Below are positions 46,155-55,975 of a DNA stretch of 64,000 nt, one piece after another. The first letter of the stretch is position 1. Every line of letters starts with the position of its first letter. The notes beneath the pieces were generated by a model. That model made no database searches. It had not been told where the DNA came from and saw nothing but the letters and a program-made list of their open reading frames with translations. This DNA is from Thioalkalivibrio sp. ALJ7. Its GTDB lineage: Bacteria; Pseudomonadota; Gammaproteobacteria; Ectothiorhodospirales; Ectothiorhodospiraceae. The position numbers and the translations under genes were made by a program. The stretch spans positions 620,001-684,000 of the forward strand of contig NZ_AQXQ01000012.1 in assembly GCF_000376865.1 (NCBI RefSeq), in the 5' to 3' direction.

Positions 46155-47609
46155 TCAGGCGAAGGCCGCCGGCACGCGAGCGTGCCAGTCGGTCTCTTGC
46201 TGATACTGGTGGGCGACGCCCAGCAGGCGCGCCTCGTCGAAGTAGTTGCCGATCAGCTGCAGCCCGACCGGCAGGCCGTCGATCTCGCCAGCCGGCAGCG
46301 ACATTGCCGGCAGGCCGGCCAGGTTGGCCGCGATGGTGTAGATATCCGACAGGTACATGCTCACCGGATCGGCCTTGGCGCCCAGCGCGAACGGCAGCTC
46401 CGGCGTGGTCGGCGCAAGGAGGACGTCCACATCCTCGAAGGCGCAACGGAAGTCGTCCGCGATGATGCGGCGGACCTTCTGCGCCTTCAGATAGTAGGCG
46501 TCGTAGTAGCCAGCGGACAGCACGTAGGTACCGACCATGATGCGGCGCTTCACCTCGTCGCCGAAGCCCTCCCCGCGCGAGCGGGTGTAGAGATCCATCA
46601 GGTCCTCGGGGTTCTCGCAGCGATAGCCGTAGCGCACGCCGTCGAAACGCGCGAGGTTGGAGGAGCATTCGGCCGGGGCGACCACGTAATAGGCCGGGAC
46701 CGACAGGTGGCTGTTCGGCAGGGCGACCTCGCGCACCTCGGCGCCGCGGCCCTTAAGGACCTCGATGGCTGCATCGATCACGCCACGCACCCGCTCGTCC
46801 AGCCCCGCCTCGCCAAAAAACTCCGTCGGCAGGCCAATACGCAGGCCCTTCAGCTCCTGGTTCAGGCCGGCGGTGAAGTCCTCGGCGGGGCGCTCGACGC
46901 TCGTGGAATCACGCTCGTCGAATCCAGCCATGCTGTTCAGCATCAGGCCGCAGTCCTCGGCGGTCGCGGCCATAGGGCCACCCTGGTCGAGACTGGAGGC
47001 AAACGCGATCATCCCGTAGCGCGAGACACGCCCGTAGGTCGGCTTGAGCCCGGTAATGCCGCAGAACGCCGCCGGCTGGCGGATCGAGCCACCGGTATCG
47101 GTACCGGTCGCGCCCGGCACCAGGCGTGCTCCCACCGCGGCCGCCGAGCCTCCGGAGGAGCCGCCGGGGACACGTTCGGTATCCCAGGGGTTGCGCACCG
47201 GGCCGAAAAAACTGGTCTCGTTGGACGAGCCCATCGCAAACTCGTCCATGTTGGTCTTGCCCAGCATCACCGCGCCGTCCGCGCTCATGCGCTCGACCAC
47301 GGTGGCGTTATAGGGCGAGACGAACGGATCGAGCATCCGCGAGCCGCAGGAGGTGCGCACACCCTCGGTGCAGAAGATGTCCTTCTGCGCGATCGGCACG
47401 CCCAGAAGCGGGCTCTGCTCGCCTTTCGCCAGGCGCGCATCGGCCGCATCCGCCTGGGCAAGCGCCTGCTCGGCGGTCACGGTGATGAAGCTGTTGAGCT
47501 GCGGATCAAGACGTTCGATCCGGTCCAGATACAGCTGGGTCAGCTCGCGCGAGCTGACCTCGCGGGCCTGGAGCTTGCGCACCCAGCCGGACAGGGTTTC
47601 CTGGGCCAT
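46155..47609 (-). CDS. gatA: Asp/Glu-tRNA amidotransferase subunit A
   Basis: GatA is the amidase that releases ammonia from glutamine for GatB. The 484-residue product shows the amidase signature with Ser-cisSer-Lys triad: [16 protein letters not shown] (Lys), [15 protein letters not shown] (serine region) and [16 protein letters not shown] (nucleophile region). It lies between gatC and gatB in the usual gatCAB order, all on the minus strand. Confidence 0.97.
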   Translation of the reverse strand: MAQETLSGWVRKLQAREVSSRELTQLYLDRIERLDPQLNSFITVTAEQALAQADAADARLAKGEQSPLLGVPIAQKDIFCTEGVRTSCGSRMLDPFVSPYNATVVERMSADGAVMLGKTNMDEFAMGSSNETSFFGPVRNPWDTERVPGGSSGGSAAAVGARLVPGATGTDTGGSIRQPAAFCGITGLKPTYGRVSRYGMIAFASSLDQGGPMAATAEDCGLMLNSMAGFDERDSTSVERPAEDFTAGLNQELKGLRIGLPTEFFGEAGLDERVRGVIDAAIEVLKGRGAEVREVALPNSHLSVPAYYVVAPAECSSNLARFDGVRYGYRCENPEDLMDLYTRSRGEGFGDEVKRRIMVGTYVLSAGYYDAYYLKAQKVRRIIADDFRCAFEDVDVLLAPTTPELPFALGAKADPVSMYLSDIYTIAANLAGLPAMSLPAGEIDGLPVGLQLIGNYFDEARLLGVAHQYQQETDWHARVPAAFA

Positions 47610-47671
47610 GATTTCGGGGACTCTTGCTGGCTAGAAGCGTGACGGATTCAACAGAATGGCGAAGGCGCGGA

Positions 47672-47959
47672 TCACTCGATTACGCGCGGGACCAGATACA
47701 GGCCGCCCTCGACTGCCGGCGCGATCGCCTGGAAGGTTTCGCGGCGATCCGACTCGGTGACCGCATCCGGGCGCAGGCGCTGCTCGGCATCCAACGGGTG
47801 GGCCATCGGCTCCACGCCGTCGATGGCCGCGCCATCCAGTTGTTCGACAAAAGCAAAGATATCGCTCAGCCCCCCCGCAAAATCCCGGGCCTGGTCGTCA
47901 TTCATGGCCAGACGGGAGAGATGGGCGATGCGCCGGACTTCAGAGGTATCGACGGACAT
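47672..47959 (-). CDS. gatC: Asp/Glu-tRNA amidotransferase subunit C
   Basis: GatC wraps around GatA and GatB and stabilises the complex. The 95-residue product (normal size) begins MSVDTSEVRRIAHLSRLAMN and contains GLSDIFAFVEQLDGAAIDGV and PDAVTESDRRETFQAIAP. Start 47959 follows AGGA. It is the first gene of gatCAB and is divergent from mreB. Confidence 0.93.
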   Translation of the reverse strand: MSVDTSEVRRIAHLSRLAMNDDQARDFAGGLSDIFAFVEQLDGAAIDGVEPMAHPLDAEQRLRPDAVTESDRRETFQAIAPAVEGGLYLVPRVIE

Positions 47960-48029
47960 GGCGGGGAAGGTCCTGTAGCGGTCGGATGCAATGGGTGAAA
48001 CGGAGCGCAAACTTACCACAAAGCCGTTG

Positions 48030-49147
<1,118 letters not shown>

Positions 49148-49305
49148 TACGGAGCCATCCCGCCCGTGCCTCCCCGGCGCGGGTCTCCCCGAACGACAGG
49201 TTCGGGTTACACTCCGGGCCGAAAAGGCCAGCAAAACGCCGCAGGGCGATGCCCTGACGCGACCGCCTTGCCTCATCGAAGCGATCCGCAACCGGAGGTC
49301 ACGCC

Positions 49306-50214
49306 ATCAGCAAACCGCTGTTCAGACTGGGTGTCTCGCCCACTCTGCGCCTGCTCGCGGCCATCCTGCTGGGCCTGGCGCTGATGGCGCTGGACCACCG
49401 TGTCAATGAGCTACAGGCCGTTCGTGGTGCCCTTGCCAGCATCACCTATCCGCTCCAGGTGGCTGTCGATGCCCCCGTGCGGGCCGTCAGCCGAGTGTTC
49501 GAGTCGTTCACCAGTCGCGAAGACCTGATCACCGAGAACCGCATCCTGCGTAGCGAGAATGCGGAACTGCGTGCCCGCCAGCTGCGGTTCGAGGCCCTGC
49601 AGTTGGAAAATGACCGCCTGCGGGCCCTGCTGAACACCGCACAACGGGCGGAAGAGCGCGTGGAGATCGCCAAATTGCTCGCCGTGGATCTCGATCCCTT
49701 CCGGCAACAGATCGTGCTCAACAAGGGGCGCAACGAAGACGTCTACGTCGGGCAGCCGGTGATCAATGCCGACGGCGTCATCGGCCAGATCCTGTCCACC
49801 CGCCTGACCAGCTCGGTCGCCCTGCTGATCTCCGATCCCAGCCATGCGCTGCCCGTCCTGAGCGCGCGCACGGGTCTGCGCGGCCTGGTGGTAGGCACCG
49901 GCAACCCGCAACGCCTCGAGATGCGCCACGTGCCCCTGCAGGAGGACGTGGAACCCGGGGACCTGCTGCTGACCTCCGGGCTCGGCGGGCGCTTCCCGGC
50001 GGACTACCCGGTGGCCCGCGTCACTTCGGTAGAACGCCCCCAGGGCCAGCCATTCCTGAGCATCGAGGCGGAACCGCTGGCGGCCCTGGACCGCTCGCGC
50101 GAGGTTCTTCTGCTGTGGACCGACGCAGACACCCCTATCGCCCCCATCGACGCCGGCGACACATTGGACGTTCCGCCCCAGGAAGGCGCTGAAGCGGCGC
50201 CCGACACCCCGTGA
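49306..50214 (+). CDS. mreC: Rod shape-determining protein MreC, probable ATC start
   Basis: MreC is the bitopic elongasome protein that activates PBP2/RodA. From the first ATG (49384) the product lacks most of its membrane anchor. Reading upstream in frame gives SKPLFRLGVSPTLRLLAAIL and LGLALMALDHR, a normal MreC N-terminus with basic end and TM helix, preceded by GGAGG (49294-49298) 7 nt before an ATC codon at 49306. An in-frame TGA at 49255 and no ATG/GTG/TTG until 49384 exclude a usual start. The rest is typical: coiled coil (about 65-110), then the beta domain with VINADGVIGQI and DLLLTSGLGGRFPADYPV. 302 residues from 49306. Confidence 0.88.
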   Translation: MSKPLFRLGVSPTLRLLAAILLGLALMALDHRVNELQAVRGALASITYPLQVAVDAPVRAVSRVFESFTSREDLITENRILRSENAELRARQLRFEALQLENDRLRALLNTAQRAEERVEIAKLLAVDLDPFRQQIVLNKGRNEDVYVGQPVINADGVIGQILSTRLTSSVALLISDPSHALPVLSARTGLRGLVVGTGNPQRLEMRHVPLQEDVEPGDLLLTSGLGGRFPADYPVARVTSVERPQGQPFLSIEAEPLAALDRSREVLLLWTDADTPIAPIDAGDTLDVPPQEGAEAAPDTP

Positions 50215-50702
50215 CCCGAGCAATCGGGATCCCCTGGCCGGTGCTACTGACCCTGCTGGCGGCTCTGGCCCTGGCCATCATCCCCATCCCCGATGCCCTG
50301 CGCCCGGCACGCCCGGAATGGCTGGCCCTGGTACTCATCTACTGGGCCATGGCCTTCCCATCACGCATCGGCATCCTGACGGCCTTCGTCGCCGGGCTCA
50401 TGCTGGACACCCTGCTCGGACAGCTCCTGGGCCAGAACGCCATCGCCCTGGCGGTGGTGACCTACATCGTGCTGCAGATCCATCCTCGCCTAAGGGTCTA
50501 CCCCGTCTGGCAACAGATGATCGTGGTGGCTCTATTGATGGCCCTGTTCAAGCTGCTCGCGCTGTGGCCGCAGGGCATCACGGGGTTTCCACCGGGCAGC
50601 ATCCTGTACTGGTTACCAGTGGTGACCAGCACCCTGGCCTGGCCCCTGATGTATTTCCTCTTGCGCGACATGCGCAGACGCTGGCTACTGCACCTGACCT
50701 GA
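50211..50702 (+). CDS. mreD: Rod shape-determining protein MreD
   Basis: MreD is the multi-pass inner-membrane partner of MreC and MreB. The 163-residue product, starting with GTG at 50211 inside the mreC stop (GTGA), has about five membrane helices, with RPEWLALVLIYWAMAFPSRI, GLMLDTLLGQLLGQNAIALA and a basic C-terminus (RDMRRRW). Start overlap implies translational coupling to mreC. Confidence 0.92.
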   Translation: MTRAIGIPWPVLLTLLAALALAIIPIPDALRPARPEWLALVLIYWAMAFPSRIGILTAFVAGLMLDTLLGQLLGQNAIALAVVTYIVLQIHPRLRVYPVWQQMIVVALLMALFKLLALWPQGITGFPPGSILYWLPVVTSTLAWPLMYFLLRDMRRRWLLHLT

Positions 50703-50775
50703 CCGCGTGCCAACCCGCTCGAAGCGAACCCCCGCGGTCGCGCATACTGTGCCCCGAATCCACAAGGAGCGATCC

Positions 50776-51078
50776 ATGGACCCGAACAAGCAAACCGAAA
50801 TCGAAGCCGCTGTGTTTCGCCGCCTGCTGCAACACCTGGATGAGCGCAAGGACGTGCAGAACATCGACCTAATGAACCTCGCCGGTTTCTGCCGCAACTG
50901 TCTGTCCAAATGGTATGCAGCCGCTGCCGAGGAACGCGGCGAGTCCGTCGACTACGAAGGCGCGCGCGAGATCGTCTACGGCATGCCCTACAGCGAGTGG
51001 AAAGAGCGCTACCAGCAGGAAGCGACGCCGGATCAGAAGGCGGCCTTCGAGGCCAGTCAGAAGAAACACAATGCATGA
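50776..51078 (+). CDS. DUF1244 family protein
   Basis: A 100-residue soluble protein of the DUF1244 family. It shows the family's central LMNLAGFCRNCLSKWYAAAA with a CxxC, then EIVYGMPYSEWKERYQ. Function is unknown; the CxxC and acidic residues have suggested metal binding. ATG 50776 is preceded by AAGGAG at 6 nt. It overlaps rnd by 8 bp, so the two are co-translated. Confidence 0.87.
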   Translation: MDPNKQTEIEAAVFRRLLQHLDERKDVQNIDLMNLAGFCRNCLSKWYAAAAEERGESVDYEGAREIVYGMPYSEWKERYQQEATPDQKAAFEASQKKHNA

Positions 51079-52219
51079 TCACGGGCTGATCGAGACACCG
51101 GAAGCGCTGCAGGGCTTCCTCGACACCATCGCCGGGACCGACTGGATCGCGCTGGACACCGAGTTCATGCGCGAGAAGACCTACTATCCGCGCCTGTGCC
51201 TGATCCAGCTGGCGACCCTGGATCAGATCGCCTGCGTCGATCCGTTCCAGCTGGATCTCAAACTGCTGGAACCGCTCTTGTTCGATGCCGGCGTCACCAA
51301 GGTCTTCCACTCGGCCTCACAGGATATGGAGGTCCTCTACCGTGAGCTCGGGCGCGTACCCGCTCCGATATTCGATACCCAGATCGCCGCCTCCATGCTG
51401 GGCTACGGCGATCAGGTCGGTTACGCCAATCTGGTCAAGGCCATCCTTGATCGCGACCTGGACAAGAGCCAGACCCGTACCGACTGGTCCCGCCGCCCCC
51501 TGAGCGAGCAGCAGATCCGCTACGCGGCCGATGACGTGCGCTTCCTGACCAACGTGTTCATGCGCCTGCTACGGGACCTGGAGAGCCACGACCGCATGCA
51601 CTGGCTGCGCCCGGAGATGGAGGCCCTAAGCAACCCCGGCCTGTACGAGCCCAACCCCGACGGGGCCTGGCAGCGGGTCTCCGGAGTGAAGCGGCTCAAG
51701 CCCCGCGAACGCGGTGTACTCAAGACCGTGGCGGCCTGGCGAGAACGCGCCGCGATGGAAAGCGACCGGCCGCGACGCTGGATCCTGGCGGACGACGTAT
51801 TGATCGATATCGCCCGCCGCACCCCGCAGGACATCAACGCCCTGCGTGAGCTGCGAGGCTTCCCGGATGGCATGAAACCACCGCGCCAGCAGGAGCTCCT
51901 GGAAGCGATCCAGGCCGGCCTCGACCTGCCCCGCGAGGAATGGCCGCAACTCCCCGAGAAGGCAAAGTTGAACGAAGCGGAAGAGGTTCTGGCCGATATC
52001 GGCATGGCCCTGCTGCGCGAATGCGCCCGACGCAACCAGATCACCGCCAGCGCCATCGCGCAGCGCAAGGATGTGATCGAGCTCATGAAGGGAGACGGCA
52101 CCACTGGCCGCCTGGGCAGCGGCTGGCGACACGAGATCGCCGGAAAGACCATCGCCCGCTGGTTCGCGGGCGATGGGGGGCTGACCTGTTCGACCGAGGG
52201 CCTGCAGATCGGAACCTGA
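51071..52219 (+). CDS. rnd: Ribonuclease D
   Basis: RNase D is a 3'-5' exonuclease trimming tRNA and other stable RNAs. The 382-residue product has the DEDD domain with WIALDTEFMREKTYYPRLCL, VFHSASQDMEVLY and the ExoIII region QIRYAADDVRFL, then two HRDC domains (about 210-290 and 300-370). Start 51071 fits; the longer frame upstream is inside the DUF1244 gene. With rnt elsewhere, two of the tRNA-maturation exonucleases are in this window. Confidence 0.95.
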   Translation: MHDHGLIETPEALQGFLDTIAGTDWIALDTEFMREKTYYPRLCLIQLATLDQIACVDPFQLDLKLLEPLLFDAGVTKVFHSASQDMEVLYRELGRVPAPIFDTQIAASMLGYGDQVGYANLVKAILDRDLDKSQTRTDWSRRPLSEQQIRYAADDVRFLTNVFMRLLRDLESHDRMHWLRPEMEALSNPGLYEPNPDGAWQRVSGVKRLKPRERGVLKTVAAWRERAAMESDRPRRWILADDVLIDIARRTPQDINALRELRGFPDGMKPPRQQELLEAIQAGLDLPREEWPQLPEKAKLNEAEEVLADIGMALLRECARRNQITASAIAQRKDVIELMKGDGTTGRLGSGWRHEIAGKTIARWFAGDGGLTCSTEGLQIGT

Positions 52220-52251
52220 GCTTTCAGGGGCCGACCGTTTCGCTGTGGACC

Positions 52252-52695
52252 TCAGGCGGTCTTGTAGACACCGCGGCGCGGCGAGGTGAGCCGGCCCTGG
52301 CGCTTCAGGTAAGCCAGAGTCTGGCTGATGTTCTTGGTATCCAGGCCGGCCTTTTCGGCCTGCGCCTTGATGTCCTGAATCGCCATCTCCGGCTGGGTTC
52401 CGACGATCTCGCAGAGCTTCTGGCTGATGGATGCGCCACCCGCACGACGCCCGCGACGACCACCGGCGCTACCCGTACGACCAACCCGGCCGCCCAACTC
52501 GCGGATTTTACGCTCGAGATCGGCCAGTTCCTTGCGATGCCGCGCCACCATCTCCTTGCGTTTTTCCATCAGCTTCTCGCGCTTCTGGCGACGCTCGGCT
52601 TCCTTGCGCTCGGCCTCTTCCTTTTCCCGCTGGCGCGCCAGGGCGTACAGTTCTTCGGCCGACAGATCGGAGGCCTTCTTGTTATCCATACTCAT
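52252..52695 (-). CDS. Coiled-coil protein with winged-helix-like C-terminus
   Basis: A 147-residue basic protein that I do not assign to a family. Residues 1-65 form a charged helix (ELYALARQREKEEAERKEAE), then a Gly/Arg linker (VGRTGSAGGRRGRRAGG), then a C-terminal domain of about 60 residues with helix-turn-helix shape (QKLCEIVGTQPEMAIQDIKA, ISQTLAYLKRQGRLTSPRRG). This plan, oligomerising helix plus flexible basic linker plus DNA-binding domain, resembles nucleoid-associated proteins. It starts at 52695 after GGGAG and is divergent from the SprT-like gene with only 31 bp between starts. Confidence 0.7.
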   Translation of the reverse strand: MSMDNKKASDLSAEELYALARQREKEEAERKEAERRQKREKLMEKRKEMVARHRKELADLERKIRELGGRVGRTGSAGGRRGRRAGGASISQKLCEIVGTQPEMAIQDIKAQAEKAGLDTKNISQTLAYLKRQGRLTSPRRGVYKTA

Positions 52696-52726
52696 GCGTG
52701 ACTCCCACTTTGTACTCTGGTTTACA

Positions 52727-53323
52727 ATGATCTCAATGAAAATCACCGGGCCCCATAAATCGGAAACCTGCGGCCGTGATCAGGCCACAGAATATGATAA
52801 TTCGGGCCAACAATTACAAGTACCACCTGAATCTCTAACGCCTCAACAGAAAGAGCGGATCCGCGAACAGGCCTACGCATTTTATCTTCAATGCGGAATT
52901 CATACCGATCTCCCGGAAATTTTGTTCGACCTGAAAGGAAAAGCCGCCGGACAATGGCGAATGACCTGCGGGCGGGAACAACTGCGCTTCAATGCTCAGG
53001 CGTTCGTGCTTGATTGGGATGCCCATTTCCCCAACACCATTGCCCACGAGGTCGCCCATTCGCTGGTTTACCGACGGCAAGGCCGACGCAGGCCGCGCCC
53101 ACATGGGCCCGAGTGGAAAGCCCAAATGCGGTCATTCGGGTGCGAGCCCCGCGTCACCCATCGAACGCCACTACGCGGGCGTACGATGAAAACCTATGAA
53201 TATGTCTGCGCCTGCCAGGGTCACAGCCTCAGCGCACGGCGGCACTCCCTCATCCAGCGCAAGCGTTATCGGTATCACTGCCGAGAATGCGGCCGGATCC
53301 TGAAAATAAAGACGCCCGAATAA
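52727..53323 (+). CDS. SprT-like zinc metalloprotease-fold protein
   Basis: A 198-residue protein of the SprT family (related to eukaryotic Spartan). It has the zinc site HEVAHSLVYRRQGR (HExxH), PHGPEWKAQM with the third histidine, and a C-terminal zinc-ribbon with CACQGHSLSARR and YHCRECGRILK. An N-terminal 45-residue part before the domain is polar and likely disordered. ATG 52736 is an alternative start. Local sequence from 52.7 to 53.0 kb is richer in A/T than its surroundings, which might reflect transfer or regulation. Confidence 0.82.
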   Translation: MISMKITGPHKSETCGRDQATEYDNSGQQLQVPPESLTPQQKERIREQAYAFYLQCGIHTDLPEILFDLKGKAAGQWRMTCGREQLRFNAQAFVLDWDAHFPNTIAHEVAHSLVYRRQGRRRPRPHGPEWKAQMRSFGCEPRVTHRTPLRGRTMKTYEYVCACQGHSLSARRHSLIQRKRYRYHCRECGRILKIKTPE

Positions 53324-53360
53324 CGCGCTTTACCAACGCGAAAGCCGTCGCACTTCCGCC

Positions 53361-53382
53361 AAAAAGGCCCCCATCAGGGCTT
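53361..53382 (-). terminator. Weak terminator overlapping the waaA stop
   Basis: On the minus strand AAGCCC then TGAT then GGGGGCCTTTTT forms a short stem with one bulge followed by five T's; it includes the waaA stop codon. It may end the waaA-gmh transcript. Confidence 0.4.
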
Positions 53383-54639
53383 CTCAAGAATCGAGCCGAC
53401 CTCCTGCAACACCCGTGCGACCGCACCACGCCCCGATTCAACAACCGACTGGCCCGACTGCCCCATGCGTTCCCTTTGGTTCGCATCTCCCAGTAACTGG
53501 GTAAGGGCCTTCCCCAACTCCGGTGCGTCGGCGACTTCCCACAACGCGCCGGCTACCAACAGACGCTCGACCGCAAACGCGAAATGCGCGGTATTCGGGC
53601 CAACCAGAACCGGCCGCCCCAATGCAGCGGGCTCCAGAACATTCTGCCCACCCAGCGGGACAAGGCTCCCCCCAACAAAGGCCACATCCGCCGCCGCCAG
53701 ATAGACACCGATCTCTCCCAGGGTGTCACCCACGAGGACATCCAGCGGCTCTTGCAACGGGCCGCTACTACGCAATGCGACACGGAATCCGGCTGCCCGG
53801 GCAGCCTGGAATGCCGGTCCGAACCGCTCTCGATGGCGGGGCACCCATAACAGGACCGCATCCGGGTAGCGCTCACGAACACTCCGATGCGCCGCCAGGA
53901 CGGCCTCATCCTCGCCCTCGCGCGTGCTCACCGCGGCCCATACCGGCACCCCCGCCGGTGCGATCTGGCACCGCATATCGGCCCCTTGCTCATGCCCGGG
54001 CGGCAGGAGTCTATCGAATTTGAGATTGCCTCCTACCTGCACCCGAACATCGGGGCCCCCAAGTGTCCGGAAGCCCTCTGCGGCAGCCTCATCCTGCGCC
54101 AGGATCACCCGGACTCGGGCCAAGGTATCGGCCACCAAAGGCTGCAGGCGCCGATACCGCGGCAATGAGCGCGGTGACAACCGCGCACTGACCAGCAACA
54201 GCGGAATCCCGTACCGCTCACAGGCGCGGTACAAGTTGGGCCACAATTCGGTCTCCACCACCACCGCCACCACAGGCCGGATCCGCACGAGAAACCGGCG
54301 TACCGACCCGGGAAGGTCCAGCGGCAGAAACTGGTGCGCGACGGCATCGCCCAACGCGGCGTCCAGCCGAGTGGCGCCCTCCGGTGTGGTCGTGGTCACG
54401 AGGAATGCTCGGTCGGGATACTGATCCCGCAGGGCACGCGCCAACGGCAGAGCCGCCTCGACCTCGCCTACCGAAGCCGCATGCATCCAGATCGCGCCCG
54501 GCGATATACCCTCACCACCGCCCAGCCATTCCCGCCAGCGCCGCAACGGAACCTGATTAGAACGCGCTCGCCGGATCAACCGTGCCAAAAGCCAGGGGGC
54601 GGCGAGGCGCATCATCAGGGTGTACAGGGCTGGACGCAT
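53374..54639 (-). CDS. waaA: Kdo transferase
   Basis: WaaA adds Kdo to lipid A precursor on the cytoplasmic face of the inner membrane. The 421-residue product has an N-terminal anchor region, IWMHAASVGEVEAALPLA, VVVETELWPNLYRACERYGI, and the GT-B donor domain with VPRHRERFGP and DVAFVGGSLVPLGGQNVLEP. Start 54639 (MRPALYTLMMRL) fits the family. It follows gmhB on the same strand with 14 bp between. Confidence 0.94.
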   Translation of the reverse strand: MRPALYTLMMRLAAPWLLARLIRRARSNQVPLRRWREWLGGGEGISPGAIWMHAASVGEVEAALPLARALRDQYPDRAFLVTTTTPEGATRLDAALGDAVAHQFLPLDLPGSVRRFLVRIRPVVAVVVETELWPNLYRACERYGIPLLLVSARLSPRSLPRYRRLQPLVADTLARVRVILAQDEAAAEGFRTLGGPDVRVQVGGNLKFDRLLPPGHEQGADMRCQIAPAGVPVWAAVSTREGEDEAVLAAHRSVRERYPDAVLLWVPRHRERFGPAFQAARAAGFRVALRSSGPLQEPLDVLVGDTLGEIGVYLAAADVAFVGGSLVPLGGQNVLEPAALGRPVLVGPNTAHFAFAVERLLVAGALWEVADAPELGKALTQLLGDANQRERMGQSGQSVVESGRGAVARVLQEVGSILEKP

Positions 54640-54653
54640 GAGGTGCTGACGGC

Positions 54654-55199
54654 TCAGCCGAGCCAAGTCACGGCTTCGGAGAGAGAACGGATACGGGCCA
54701 CGCCGTCCCATTCGGGCAGTACTTGGTCACCATCCGGGTCGAACAACAGGCCTATCCCTACTCCGGCCCGGTGGGCGGCCTCGAGATCCGAGGGGCGATC
54801 GCCCAGCATTACCGACTGAGCAAGATCCAGCCCAAGGTCATCACGGGCTCGCAGAAGCATCCCTGGCTCCGGCTTTCGATCCGGGCATGCCAGGCGGTAT
54901 TCGGGTAGTGCGTCATGCGGATGATGAGGGCAATGGTAGACAGCATCGATGCGCCCCCCCTGTTCAACAAAGCGCGCGCGCATCCAGTCCGTCAGGTGGC
55001 GAAAGTCAGACACGTCGTAATAACCACGACCGATCCCGGATTGATTGGTGACCACCACCACCTGCCATCCCTGATCTACAGCCTCCCTCACCAACTCGAA
55101 GATACCGGGTACGAACTCGACCTCCTCGGGGCGATGCACATAGCCGTGATCAATATTGATCACCCCATCACGGTCCAGGAACAGGGCGCGTGCACTCAC
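54654..55199 (-). CDS. gmhB: D-glycero-beta-D-manno-heptose 1,7-bisphosphate 7-phosphatase
   Basis: GmhB removes the 7-phosphate in ADP-heptose synthesis for LPS core. The HAD-fold motifs are LFLDRDGVINIDHGYV, VVVTNQSGIGRG, CPHHPHDALPEYRLACPDRKP (zinc loop with three Cys/His) and VMLGDRPSDLEAAHRAG. The start is GTG at 55199 overlapping the gmhA stop (GTGA), giving 181 residues, the normal size; the upstream extension has no homology. The heptose kinase/adenylyltransferase is not in the window. Confidence 0.94.
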   Translation of the reverse strand: MSARALFLDRDGVINIDHGYVHRPEEVEFVPGIFELVREAVDQGWQVVVVTNQSGIGRGYYDVSDFRHLTDWMRARFVEQGGRIDAVYHCPHHPHDALPEYRLACPDRKPEPGMLLRARDDLGLDLAQSVMLGDRPSDLEAAHRAGVGIGLLFDPDGDQVLPEWDGVARIRSLSEAVTWLG

Positions 55200-55795
55200 T
55201 CCGAGCCCACGTGTCCCTGATCCGCCACGAGGGCATCTTCGACGATCCCGCACAAGAGATGCCCGATCAGCCCGTGGACCTCTTGCACGCGGGCGGTGGC
55301 GGCGTCCGGCACCCGCAGCACATGATCCGCGGTATGCGTCTCCGGCAACCCCTTCTCGCCGGTCAGGGCCACGGTGATCAGTTCACGCTGACGCGCCACC
55401 TTGAAGGCCTCGAGCACATTGGGCGAATGCCCGGACGTGCTGATCCCGACGAACACATCGCCCGGCTGGCCCAGTGCCTCGACCTGGCGCGAGAAGATCT
55501 GCTCATAACCAAAATCGTTACCGATCGCAGTCAGCACTGAGGTATCAGTGGTTAGCGCAATCGCGGCCGCACCGGGACGCACCGCCCGATAACGACAGAC
55601 GATCTCCGCTGCAAAGTGCTGGGCGTCCGCCGCACTGCCGCCATTACCCGCAAGCAGCACCTTGCCCCCATTGCGGATACTGCGCAGCCACAACTGGCCA
55701 ACGGTCTCCACCTCGGCCACAAACGCCCGATCCTCCGCCAGCCGGCCGAACAGCCGGCTGGCGGCACCCAGTTCCTGTTCAATCCAGTGCTGCAC
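55196..55795 (-). CDS. gmhA: Phosphoheptose isomerase
   Basis: GmhA converts sedoheptulose-7-phosphate to heptose-7-phosphate, first step to ADP-heptose. The SIS-domain motifs are GGKVLLAGNGGSAADAQHFA, ALTTDTSVLTAIGNDFGYEQ, GISTSGHSPNVLEAF and VQEVHGLIGHLLC. The start is taken as GTG 55795 (VQHWIEQEL) 5 nt after GGGGAA, giving 199 residues; ATGs further up would add a segment unlike the family. It sits with gmhB and waaA on the minus strand, divergent from msbA. Confidence 0.92.
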   Translation of the reverse strand: MQHWIEQELGAASRLFGRLAEDRAFVAEVETVGQLWLRSIRNGGKVLLAGNGGSAADAQHFAAEIVCRYRAVRPGAAAIALTTDTSVLTAIGNDFGYEQIFSRQVEALGQPGDVFVGISTSGHSPNVLEAFKVARQRELITVALTGEKGLPETHTADHVLRVPDAATARVQEVHGLIGHLLCGIVEDALVADQGHVGSE

Positions 55796-55975
55796 TCTGG
55801 TTCCCCGTCGCGACGTGCTCGGCAGTATAACGTTCTCGATGGGCGGCGACCCTGGCCGCAGCGGCCAACCAGGGCAGCCCTCTGGTAGCATGACGCTTCG
55901 CACCCAATCGGAATCCCGTGTGTCCAGCACGACACCGCACCATCAGATCGACCCCGACGCCACGAAGGACCCCGG

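Noticed and set aside
44710-46668. 652-codon version of gatB
   Set aside because: The first 175 codons run through gatA in another frame; ATG 46143 gives the normal 477 residues with a ribosome site.
49384-50214. mreC starting at the first ATG
   Set aside because: Would begin inside the membrane anchor, with no Shine-Dalgarno; the upstream frame with GGAGG and ATC explains the protein better.
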